From positions 1 through 64,000 of the forward strand of contig JAQIBS010000111.1 in assembly GCA_027858965.1 (NCBI GenBank): 64,000 nt of DNA, read 5' to 3'. The stretch comes from Kiritimatiellia bacterium (GTDB lineage Bacteria; Verrucomicrobiota; Kiritimatiellia; RFP12; UBA1067). Positions within the stretch are counted from its first letter, which is position 1. Every line of letters begins with the position of its first letter. A program made the translations under genes and the position numbers. The notes under the pieces were generated by a model that was given only the letters and a program-made list of their open reading frames with translations, was not told where the DNA came from and ran no database searches. Positions 9,801-17,365 of this stretch are shown piece by piece.

Positions 9801-11087
9801 ATCTCCGCAGACTCCGGCCTAGCCCCTGATGCAGAACTGACCGCAAGCGTAACAATCCGCAATATGGGTCTGGCAACAGCTTGGCGTTTTTCAGTTGCAC
9901 TTCTTCTGGATGGAACTGACGGCACCGAGCTCGAGACAGATAACATATGGTGGCTCAAAGCCGGTGCTGAGAAAACGGTCACAGCTGTTCTGCCAGCCAC
10001 AATGGCGGATGGACTCCGCAATATCACAGCTGTTGTCAGTACTAAAAACAATATCTCCCTCTGCGGACGCACCACCGCCACTGCGACATTTACCGGTCCC
10101 TGTGATCCGGACGCATTTACAATACGCAAACTGTACACACTCGTACTGCCGGAAGGCGACAGTGCCGGTATGCCTGTTGAAGTGCCATTCGATCTGCTGC
10201 AGGCCGACAATCGAAAAGCAGACCCGGCCAATCTCCGGGTGCGCTTCCAGAATGGCTCCGTTGTTCCGGCCCAATTCGAATCATCCGAATCCGGTAGCAC
10301 AAACGGGCAATTGATATTCTGCATTCCTGCTGGCATTCCAGCAAAGAGCACAATCACCGCCGAAGCTCTCGGCGTTATGGAAGGCAGCACTCCGATATAC
10401 CCGCATGCCAACCCTTACACCGTCAATCAGGACGGCTCAACAATAAACATGAAAACCTACTCTGCGAGCATCATCAATGGCGCATTATCCACAATTTCCA
10501 TCAAGACAAAGGAGGGCACAATTCTGCCGGTAGTGTCACAGCTGATTGCATCCTCAAAAGAGATCGGATGGAATCAGGAAGAGGGCGAGGTGGAATCCTT
10601 AACCTGTGTACAGCGCGGCCCGGTACGCACTATTTTTTCCTGCGTAAAACTTCTCAAGGACTCACACCGCCTGACCCGCACCTGGTTTTTCTACCCCGAC
10701 CGATTCGAGGTTCATTCCACATGCACCCCCAATGTTTCATCACTCAACCGCGCCTTCTACCTTGAGGAAGCCTTTGCCAGCAATGGAGGCAGCAAGCTGG
10801 TTAAGATGGACGGCTCCGGCAATTTTGAGGATTTCGGTTTTAAAGGTCATCCTTCCTGGTATGCCGTCTACAGCGATCAATACCGCAATGCCTGCATCGC
10901 ACTCAGCGATTGCGGAGGCTTCACCTACTGGGACAGTGGCAGTCACCTTGGTCAGATCAGCCTGAACCACACAGGCAAGGACACAGAGAAGCGCGTCTAC
11001 ATCTGGGGCACAGGAGCGACCGATGACAGCTTTGCCAAAGCTGCGGCAAAAGCTTATGAAAAGGGAGTTTTACTGGGGAATCTGTAG
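6801..11087 (+). CDS. Very large secreted glycoside-hydrolase-like protein, 1428 aa
   Basis: A secreted carbohydrate-active protein whose exact family is not certain. Signal peptide at residues 1-25 (cut near VMA). An N-terminal beta-sandwich strand set (MENDALRVEVQ) is interrupted by a CBM9/DOMON-like insert at about 70-260 (IEGNPKEW, MWDDTNIYLYVRIRDN, WWNADSVEFWIG). The central part (about 480-830) looks like a (beta/alpha)8 barrel of the GH101/DUF5696 type (GAVNWWGAPGLSFVKEAA, VGEYDNYEDIND, ARFLDVTTATSLKECY, LGLVTGGEHGRYYG). About 1000-1100 is CARDB-like (ELTASVTIRNMGLATAWRF). The C-terminal third (about 1110-1428) is another beta-rich domain. No substrate can be read from sequence. SD AAAGGA precedes ATG. 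Confidence 0.75.
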   Translation: MKKRTILTWANFTMATFICTLNVMAKTQKIDDVWVMENDALRVEVQSNSAQMTVLQKSTGLQWTQEDPLDRYAADERIKIWRANTPPSIEGNPKEWIVKDTLWLPWTGDDGEKNLSGGAQLMWDDTNIYLYVRIRDNQRAFGKKSTQEWWNADSVEFWIGKVQVGLHLCPGREAVVNANGKPFAGTKIAVRLIDEKNLPGYAVEVAMPIEHFPILKNPETGTRIYFAMGMNDADPKPGEPIKRIAQGYSPKTWVHSAPDTFSIAVLTDPAGKAPQLTKENNRTSSSANGTVSNMRKGSDSNALAYSLKLTRGQIKPLNLEIELKLLDNKPAMEVKLSCPDGNNTPIKTILYPAPLYPPKPESYFMAMTDYCGGRYVPVGDKLFRGKRLNSYGGDMPWVTVTDGKQGLLAIAMTPSDSFIQMQSCVKDEARLGFPGFGWLSSKGQFGATRVGRLVFYDKGAHVKACKIYREIAKKQGLVRKLTTDAKDNPDVLKLMGAVNWWGAPGLSFVKEAAAAGMKHGLLNGRPSPASMEKIKKIGWLVGEYDNYEDINDSPTLGRAKAPVKEHALVKADGELMTAWISRDKDMNPTHTYMKQCTAMMLKNAKAVIPEVLKTYPYNARFLDVTTATSLKECYSPVHGVTRSQDLINRQNLLKYVSHDLGLVTGGEHGRYYGVPYLHYQEGMMGGGMYSWPAGYLRDVEKREDISERYLNYGINPANRAPLFELVFHDCVVNYWYWGACSDYLHQVMPELTDRKTAMNVLYGTPPMMWSHKHGLRWNIPEEREQMLTIYRNVCKLHEVIGPQEMVSHAFLSDDRMVQQSTFEDDTVATVNFSTSPFDITTGAGNKLTLMENDFYVHGPKIEQWRITSSDGKSRETYIRSDEYLFADSGSATFAATGISSTGQINLIMESAHRVRIILTAGSELKLTVPEWSKDWKGKRALILLNKQGEPQQRIANGNAEILQLRAPADDSATYLLYAGKEADIPDLTIEALELSVDGKAISADSGLAPDAELTASVTIRNMGLATAWRFSVALLLDGTDGTELETDNIWWLKAGAEKTVTAVLPATMADGLRNITAVVSTKNNISLCGRTTATATFTGPCDPDAFTIRKLYTLVLPEGDSAGMPVEVPFDLLQADNRKADPANLRVRFQNGSVVPAQFESSESGSTNGQLIFCIPAGIPAKSTITAEALGVMEGSTPIYPHANPYTVNQDGSTINMKTYSASIINGALSTISIKTKEGTILPVVSQLIASSKEIGWNQEEGEVESLTCVQRGPVRTIFSCVKLLKDSHRLTRTWFFYPDRFEVHSTCTPNVSSLNRAFYLEEAFASNGGSKLVKMDGSGNFEDFGFKGHPSWYAVYSDQYRNACIALSDCGGFTYWDSGSHLGQISLNHTGKDTEKRVYIWGTGATDDSFAKAAAKAYEKGVLLGNL

Positions 11088-11763
11088 AGATTAGCAGAGC
11101 CTATACCAGCAACGTCGAAACTCAATGGCGAAGTTCGTAGCGCAGCATAACCGCAACCAAATTTTTAACTACGAATACCACGAATCTACGCGAATCTCTG
11201 TTGCGGTTAGAGTTTTTTAACGCTGACTTGTGCGGCAAAGCCTTGTGCGACGACGTATCGCTAAAAACTCTAATCGCAGGGTTTGTAGCAATTTATAACA
11301 ACCAACCCTAGTTACCCAATTTTTTACCTCAAACTCTACCACGCGGCAACAGATCTTTTACCTTAATCCAGCCAAGCACCCAACTCCGCACCCTCTGCGC
11401 CTCCGCGCGAAATAACCACCAAGCTGCAAAACCACCATTCTCAATTGAACGCAGAATTTATACATTTTGCCTAGACTATTTTGAAACAACCTAATACACT
11501 AAGTTAAGTTAGTTTGATAATTTTCTGAAATAATAAATATCCTGTATTATCTAGCACGTATAAAAACATCACTACATGTCACATTTTAGCGCATTCTCAT
11601 ACAGCAGAGCGCCAATGCAATGTCGCATAGGATTTGATTTCAGGACATGACATCAAAAAGTTGCTTGCTTTGAGAAAACCAAGCAGGATTATGATTTTAT
11701 AGTTCTACCCGAAAGGATTAAGCATGGCATTTCGAGAAGTCAGAAAGAAAACGGAAAGATAAT
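11088..11763. other. Long intergenic region with hairpin and short repeats
   Basis: No gene is supported. The phrase AACTACGAATACCACGAAT (11161-11179) recurs in varied form at 38105-38124. GCGGTTAGAGTTTTTTAACG (11203-11222) is the near reverse complement of CGCTAAAAACTCTAATCGC (11260-11278), giving a long imperfect hairpin. CCTCTGCGCCTCCGCGCG near 11393-11410 is a low-complexity phrase. A 12-codon frame, MAFREVRKKTER, ends just before the next gene (11724-11762). Its start resembles the N-terminus of IS21-type transposases, but it is too short to call. Confidence 0.4.
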
Positions 11764-12873
11764 ATGAATGTAGTAAGCACGACAAACTGGACTGTGAATC
11801 CTGAGACCATTGGCATGTCGCTGGGGGAGTTTGCCTCAAGTGAAGTGCCCGACATGTCCGCAGTGGGAGATCTTCAAGGGATGCTAGCTTTGGTGAAGAC
11901 AGCAAAGACAGATTGGGGGCAATTGAAGAAGGTTCGACGGATTGATTTGTGCCTTCCTCCCGGAGCAGACGGCGTCCACTCGCTGAATATTCTTCCCTTC
12001 TCAGAGCTACGCCATCACGTAAAGCCTGGAGATATTGTGATATTTGTTCAGCGCGACACTAGTCAGTTCTGGCAGGAACGTAATTGGCCGCAGCTAGTGC
12101 GTCAACGCGGCCGTCACGCAGAATTGATAACTCGGGAGAATGAGGAGCTCTTCATCCGTTCGTTCTGGCAAGCGCCCAAGACCATGCGTGTCCCCATCGA
12201 TGATCCAACATCGCACAAAATGCTACAAGAGCGACACGATGTTAGTGAATTCTTTCATTTTCATATCTTCCGACTGGTGAAGCCAGAACATATCAGCACA
12301 TGCTTTTTTGAATCGAACCTTGAGGCATGGGTTAAGGTACTTGAAATGGTCGATAATCCCGTGGGTACGTGGGCGTTTGACCCAGTGGATTTCACAGATA
12401 TAGATAGCTTGCGATCACTCGGTGACGGACTACTTGCATCCAAGGATGTGCACATGATGACCTGCATTGAGTGGACATATACGATCCTATGCTTGGCCTT
12501 TTGTTATCCCATGACAGAATCATTCCTTCAGGGGCGTGGTGTGCTAGAGCAATTCCATCAACAACATGCCAATGGCATGCTTGCTGAGGGGGAGGAATGC
12601 GCACTGGATACGTTGCCCTTGGCTCCTTACACTGTGGCTGATGTTTTGCGTTCATTTGTCAGTGTATACGCAGAAAATGCGCTTTTGCATGAGGTCAGCG
12701 ATGAGAATATTGAGGGAATGGCAAAACACTTCTTTGGAAACAAGCTTCCGAAGAAGACGATGATGCCAATCGTCCCGCTTGCTGAGTGCTTCCGCAAGGC
12801 TCACTTGGAGAACCTATCAGTTGAATACGTTGTGACTGCATTAGATGCTGTCGAAAAGTCTAGCATTTCTTAG
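11764..12873 (+). CDS. Hypothetical cytoplasmic protein, 369 aa
   Basis: Not recognised. It has no signal peptide, no membrane segment and no known catalytic motif that can be seen. It is tryptophan- and histidine-containing, mostly alpha/beta in look, with stretches such as SELRHHVKPGDIVIFVQRD, RHDVSEFFHFHIFRLVKPEH and GTWAFDPVDFTDIDSLRSLG. The last is followed by a hydrophobic helix (CIEWTYTILCLAFCYPM), and the C-terminus is helical (MPIVPLAECFRKAHLENLSVE). It stands alone between long intergenic stretches, unlike the secreted proteins around it, and may be a recent arrival. No strong ribosome site is seen; the ATG at 11764 follows AAAACGGAAAGATAAT. The uninterrupted 369 codons and normal codon pattern support a real gene. 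Confidence 0.7.
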   Translation: MNVVSTTNWTVNPETIGMSLGEFASSEVPDMSAVGDLQGMLALVKTAKTDWGQLKKVRRIDLCLPPGADGVHSLNILPFSELRHHVKPGDIVIFVQRDTSQFWQERNWPQLVRQRGRHAELITRENEELFIRSFWQAPKTMRVPIDDPTSHKMLQERHDVSEFFHFHIFRLVKPEHISTCFFESNLEAWVKVLEMVDNPVGTWAFDPVDFTDIDSLRSLGDGLLASKDVHMMTCIEWTYTILCLAFCYPMTESFLQGRGVLEQFHQQHANGMLAEGEECALDTLPLAPYTVADVLRSFVSVYAENALLHEVSDENIEGMAKHFFGNKLPKKTMMPIVPLAECFRKAHLENLSVEYVVTALDAVEKSSIS

Positions 12874-13246
12874 TTGGTCGGCGCAGAAACCATACCAAAC
12901 ACATGACAGCCATATCCTTTTCGACCTCATCAATAGTCCACGAATCCAATTCAATGTGCCAAATATCGGCGACATGCTGTCAGGCAAAATCAGAAATACT
13001 CCAGAATTCACAGATGGAAAATCGACATTTGATCATCGGATATACTTTAATGCCTGATAAGGTATATCCGCCGTTATACGGTGGATTGTTGTATCGACTC
13101 GCAGATGTGCCGCTCTCAGATCATCAGCTTAAGCATGGTCTTATTATCTGATTTTTGTATAATACAAAAAGGAAGTAGGTCACTATGTGGCCAACCGGGC
13201 AGCCGCGTAGCGACTGCCCTCCAGATGTGGGAAAGGAAGGATAGTA
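12874..13246. other. Intergenic, no gene supported
   Basis: Three overlapping short frames are present but none resembles a protein. A small GGTATATCC/GGATATAC inverted pair lies at about 13036-13070, and an imperfect hairpin GGGCAGCCGCG...GACTGCCC at 13197-13221. The ribosome site of the next gene (GGAAAGGAAGG) is at the right edge. Confidence 0.3.
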
Positions 13247-14293
13247 ATGATGAAACTGTTTGAACGTTTTAAGAGATATTCAGGCGTAATGCACACAGCA
13301 CATAATGCCAGCCAAATAGTGATCTTCCTGAGAATATTGTGCATGCTTTTAACTACAATCGCGGCTGCACACGCGGCGGAGTATAATCCACTCTCTGTTC
13401 AACCACAGGTCAAACCGAAGGTTGTGGATCTCACAGTTAACGACAAGCAGAGGAATCGCGAGATTCCCATACGTGTATATCTTCCTTTGGTCAAGTCATC
13501 AGCTGCCGTTATTCTTTTCAGTCATGGTCTGGGTGGATCACGGGAGGGCAGCAGTTTCCTTGGAAAACATTGGGCCGCACGCGGATATGTGACGGTTTTT
13601 CTGCAGCACCCAGGAAGCGACACCTCGGTGTGGAAGGACAAACCAACGGCACAACGCATGGCAGCAATGCGGGAGGCTGCAAACGGGCAGAACTACATGC
13701 TGCGCGTACAGGATGTTTACGCCGTGTTAAACCAGCTGGATTTATGGAACAAGATGAAGGAGCATGTGCTTGAAGCAAGGCTTGACCTTGGAAAGGTCGG
13801 GATGTCAGGCCATTCATTCGGAGCCATTACCACCCAGGCGGTAAGCGGACAGACGACGGCGAAGGGCAAGTTTTCGTTCACAGAGTCACGCATTAAGGCA
13901 GCAGTTGTCATGAGCCCCAGTACCCCGAAGATCGGTAAACCCCAGACGGCATTCGGAAAGGTATCGATTCCATGGTTGTTGATGACCGGGACGAAAGATA
14001 CATCACTGATCGGCGATGCTGATATGAAGTCGCGTCTTGCGGTATATCCTGCCCTGCCGGCAGGAAGTAAATATGAGCTGGTTCTTTACGGAGCCGAACA
14101 CTCTGTGTTCACTGAGCGTGCCTTGCCGGGCGATCAGGAGCCGCGCAACCCGAACCACCATCGCGTAATTCTGGCGCTCAGTACCGCCTTCTGGGATACA
14201 TATCTACAAAAGAACAGCGCTGCAAAAGAATGGCTTGATGGCGATGGACCGAAATCAGTGTTGGAAAGCGATGATTCATGGAGGATAAAATGA
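13247..14293 (+). CDS. Secreted alpha/beta hydrolase, PAF-acetylhydrolase-like
   Basis: Predicted exported esterase/lipase of the alpha/beta-hydrolase fold. A long N-region is followed by a hydrophobic core (IVIFLRILCMLLTTIAA) and cleavage near AHA (about residue 44). The oxyanion-hole strand is VILFSHGLGGSREGS, and the nucleophile elbow is GMSGHSFGA (Ser about residue 190). An acid lies in LMTGTKDTS, and the likely catalytic histidine is in YGAEHSVF. Layout matches platelet-activating-factor acetylhydrolase-like and dienelactone-hydrolase-like proteins. Real substrate unknown; deacylation of sugars or lipids is possible. GGAAAGGAAGG upstream supports the MM start; an internal Met15 is a weaker option. 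It is convergent with the GH106 gene, 45 bases apart. Confidence 0.8.
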   Translation: MMKLFERFKRYSGVMHTAHNASQIVIFLRILCMLLTTIAAAHAAEYNPLSVQPQVKPKVVDLTVNDKQRNREIPIRVYLPLVKSSAAVILFSHGLGGSREGSSFLGKHWAARGYVTVFLQHPGSDTSVWKDKPTAQRMAAMREAANGQNYMLRVQDVYAVLNQLDLWNKMKEHVLEARLDLGKVGMSGHSFGAITTQAVSGQTTAKGKFSFTESRIKAAVVMSPSTPKIGKPQTAFGKVSIPWLLMTGTKDTSLIGDADMKSRLAVYPALPAGSKYELVLYGAEHSVFTERALPGDQEPRNPNHHRVILALSTAFWDTYLQKNSAAKEWLDGDGPKSVLESDDSWRIK

Positions 14294-14338
14294 AAGAACA
14301 ATACAAGGGCGAAAGCAGCTTCCTCCCTTAACCGATTC

Positions 14339-17116
14339 CTATTGCGACTGAGCTGGAACTACCAGCTGCACAGGTCCCAGCAGACCGGATGAGAGCAAAG
14401 GATCATCCTTCTTATATTTATTTATATTTGTGCGTGTCAGACGTTCTTCCGGAGCAAGGGCCTGGTCGCCGATAAGTCGATTCGGCCACAGATTGGTCAC
14501 CCGAACCTCAAGTTCATTGGAACCCTCTTTCAAAGCCGAGGATATATCAATCCGCCAGGGAGCCGTCCAGAGCGTACCCATTGTTTTGCCGTTCAAGGTA
14601 ATCTCTGCCACAACCTCAACCCGACCCAGATCCAGAAATACAGGACCTTTTGAATCAGCAACAGCCTTATCAGTATTGAATTTAATGCGATAGACCGCCG
14701 TACCGGAATAGTGGCGGATTGCGCCCTCCGCTCGTTTAGTCCAATCCTGCAGCTGAGTAAACTCGTATTTTCCATCCGCAACTTTATTGTCCCCATCTTC
14801 AGGGCCGAGCCACTTTGTTTCAAATGTGACATTCCACGGTCCTTTTATCTCCTGCAGGGGTTTAGCAGTAAGAGCATGACCTGAGTTCAAAGTAGCAGAC
14901 TTTTCACTTCTGAATACAACAAAACAAGATCCGCCAGCGGGTAATGACAACGGAACACGGATTAATCCATCCTTCTCGACAAAAGATGTTGAACAGCGCT
15001 TACCTGTCACCGCATCCCAGAGTTCAGGAGTCCGCTTGATTACACGGAAGGAGGCTTTTATCTGTTGTGGCTGCATTGATTCATTTGCCACAAAATAGAT
15101 CTCGGTTCCATTGTCCATAGTCCTGTGAATCCAGTCGATATGAGCATCAGTACCCTCCATAGAGAAATCAGGTTTCAAACCCTTGCCTTCCATGATTTTC
15201 CGTGCTGCTGAAAGCCTGGGAATAACATATCCCCTGCCGACTTGTCGTGCGACAGCAGCCGGAGCTGTTCCACGTGGGCCCCAAAGCTCATCCGCCAATT
15301 TATGGTAGCGCGAACTCTCATCATGCATGGAGGAGGGGCCAGACGGACGTTCGCCGGCAAGTGTCGCCCCGGCTTTGACCAGAACCAGCAGTTTAGCCAT
15401 GACAGCCTCGGTCATCGCATTGTGTACAGGAGGCAGAAGTTTAACCGGTCCGTACGTCCCGGGCTCCATACGTGATGCTTTTGAATTGCGCTCCGAAAGC
15501 ATCAGAACGCGGTAACGAATACCGGAGGGCAGAACAATAAAGCCATCTTCAACACCGGCTTGCAGCAGCAGCTCGGTGTTCACAAAATCATAGTCGTAAC
15601 CGTCACCCAGCGCATCGGATGGAGTTTTCAGGTTGCCGAACATGTTGATTCCATCGCCATGATACAGCAGTGCATCTGCGGCAAAACGCCCCTGCTGCAG
15701 CATCCATGAACAACGGCTGAGATAAAGATTGAATGCCTTTGACTGCTCCCACCAGGTTGTCTGAGGGTTATAGTGGGTTCCGGCACTCCGAATATATCCT
15801 GGTTTATCAGTCAGTGATGGCGACAACATCATCCCATGGTAGCAGACCCGGTTCAGACCATCACAGAAGGCCCGGTCGGCACAGGGCTTCATGGTGGATG
15901 GTTTCTCAATCCAGTAGGTGTTGATCGTAGTAAACGACTCCGCCAGAACCTCACGAATACCATAAATATGAGCAGCCATGGCAGCATCACGGACCAGAAA
16001 TCGCTGGGTCAGCCCGGGACGATGTCCATTAGGCATCCAAAACTCACCCATTGCCACATCACAGCGCCCCTGCAGACGAAGGACATCCGCCTGATGCTGG
16101 TGCGGTCCTGCCGCCTCTGCAATAGATATCATACCGTGATTCCCTGCAACCTCAGCCTGATATGAGTAGTGATTCTCAGCCAGCAGTTCACTGATGGTCA
16201 CATTGAAATCACGCTGAAAACGCGCTGTCTGAGGCATGCCGTTAATAACAACCCCTGTCAGGGCAGGCAACCAGGATTTGATATCATAGCCTCGTCGACG
16301 CCTGAACTCACCGGCAAAGGTGGGAGTCCAACTGACATGCCCGGCCTCCCAGCTGTCGCACATCACCCCTTTCAACGCACTACGTTCATCAGGTGCTAAT
16401 TCCAAAAGAAGAGGTTTCATGGTCAGGTCCCAATGCACATCAAAGGCTTCGCGACTCATGTGATCTATATAACACCCGCCCCAACCGAAAATATTAGGAG
16501 CATAACCCACCCGTATCAAGCGCCACTTGCCCTCAGGTGCGTCCCAGGTCACCTTATCGGTTTGCGGATCAAGAGCGAAAGAGATATCACGAACATCTTC
16601 AAGCTTAACCGATTTTTGATCAGGAACTGCAAAAACGGCGATATCCCAGAAGTACTTAGGAGATCCATCCGCATTCTTCGGGGTCTTGCTGGCGCACATT
16701 TTTGGCAGCACCGCCTCAACCCGACCGGGCCCCTTGACATGCGCACTGCTGAAAACTATCTCCTTCTGCGCGTACTCCGGTTGAGTATTTTTTGACTCAC
16801 ATCCTGCCGAACCGAGACAGATAATCACATCCAGATCAAGCCGTGCGGCTTCATGCAGAACCCATCGCACCTTGTTTTTCCATGCGGAAGTGGGATCATT
16901 AGATCCACCATAAATATGAAATCCTGAAATACCAACCCTTTTCATAGCTTCCAGATCGCGGGTGATACACTCGTTGGAGGCTTGTTTGTAGGGAGAAAAC
17001 CACCACCAGACCTGCGGGTGGTTATCGTGTGGTGGCTCAGCAAAACCGCTTTCAAGATCCAGTGCCGATGCGCACCAGACAGAACATACCACCAACATCA
17101 TCCATAATAACTTCAT
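14339..17116 (-). CDS. GH106-family alpha-L-rhamnosidase, secreted
   Basis: Predicted exo-acting alpha-L-rhamnosidase that removes terminal rhamnose from polysaccharides. Signal peptide 1-18 (cut near ASA). The GH106 signature opening is clear: GFAEPPHDNHPQVWWWFSPY, then CITRDLEAMKRVGISGFHIY and RLDLDVIICLGSAG. Further barrel segments (MCDSWEAGHVSWTPTF, EFRRRRGYDI, REVLAESFTT) follow. The last 200 residues carry a GH2-type sugar-binding beta sandwich (YRIKFNTD, VFLDLGRVEVVAEITLNG, LWTAPWRIDISSALKEGSNE). 925 residues is within the family range. GGGAGAGA lies just before ATG. It is divergent from the GH141-like gene, and a palindrome at 17230-17246 lies between them. Confidence 0.88.
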   Translation of the reverse strand: MKLLWMMLVVCSVWCASALDLESGFAEPPHDNHPQVWWWFSPYKQASNECITRDLEAMKRVGISGFHIYGGSNDPTSAWKNKVRWVLHEAARLDLDVIICLGSAGCESKNTQPEYAQKEIVFSSAHVKGPGRVEAVLPKMCASKTPKNADGSPKYFWDIAVFAVPDQKSVKLEDVRDISFALDPQTDKVTWDAPEGKWRLIRVGYAPNIFGWGGCYIDHMSREAFDVHWDLTMKPLLLELAPDERSALKGVMCDSWEAGHVSWTPTFAGEFRRRRGYDIKSWLPALTGVVINGMPQTARFQRDFNVTISELLAENHYSYQAEVAGNHGMISIAEAAGPHQHQADVLRLQGRCDVAMGEFWMPNGHRPGLTQRFLVRDAAMAAHIYGIREVLAESFTTINTYWIEKPSTMKPCADRAFCDGLNRVCYHGMMLSPSLTDKPGYIRSAGTHYNPQTTWWEQSKAFNLYLSRCSWMLQQGRFAADALLYHGDGINMFGNLKTPSDALGDGYDYDFVNTELLLQAGVEDGFIVLPSGIRYRVLMLSERNSKASRMEPGTYGPVKLLPPVHNAMTEAVMAKLLVLVKAGATLAGERPSGPSSMHDESSRYHKLADELWGPRGTAPAAVARQVGRGYVIPRLSAARKIMEGKGLKPDFSMEGTDAHIDWIHRTMDNGTEIYFVANESMQPQQIKASFRVIKRTPELWDAVTGKRCSTSFVEKDGLIRVPLSLPAGGSCFVVFRSEKSATLNSGHALTAKPLQEIKGPWNVTFETKWLGPEDGDNKVADGKYEFTQLQDWTKRAEGAIRHYSGTAVYRIKFNTDKAVADSKGPVFLDLGRVEVVAEITLNGKTMGTLWTAPWRIDISSALKEGSNELEVRVTNLWPNRLIGDQALAPEERLTRTNINKYKKDDPLLSSGLLGPVQLVVPAQSQ

Positions 17117-17229
17117 ACTTCTCTCCCAACTAAAGCTGCTTTCAGCAGCAACTAAACTAAGCTCTTGTGATACACGAAACCATTCTCTCTAAATGTTCCG
17201 TTATGTGTTAAACGCCACAGCTTTAGAAA

Positions 17230-17246
17230 AAAACGCTGAGCGTTTT
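17230..17246. promoter_or_regulatory. Perfect palindrome, possible LacI-type operator
   Basis: AAAACGCTGAGCGTTTT is an 8+1+8 palindrome in the 249-base divergent gap between the GH106 and GH141-like genes, about 115 bases from each start. It is followed by a second AACGTT core (AAAACGTTAAA). LacI-family sugar repressors often bind sites of this size and symmetry. No LacI gene is in the window. Assignment is inference. Confidence 0.45.
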
Positions 17247-17365
17247 AAAACGTTAAATTGTTTCAGATTACAGAATAGTTAACAAGCTGTTTTTATTTTC
17301 CAAATTGATCTTAGCTTGAAATACCTATATACTGACATCTTTGGAATTACTAAGGGGGAACAAGT

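Noticed and set aside
11724-11762. Short MAFREV peptide as IS21 transposase remnant
   Set aside because: Only six residues match and nothing follows; too short to support.
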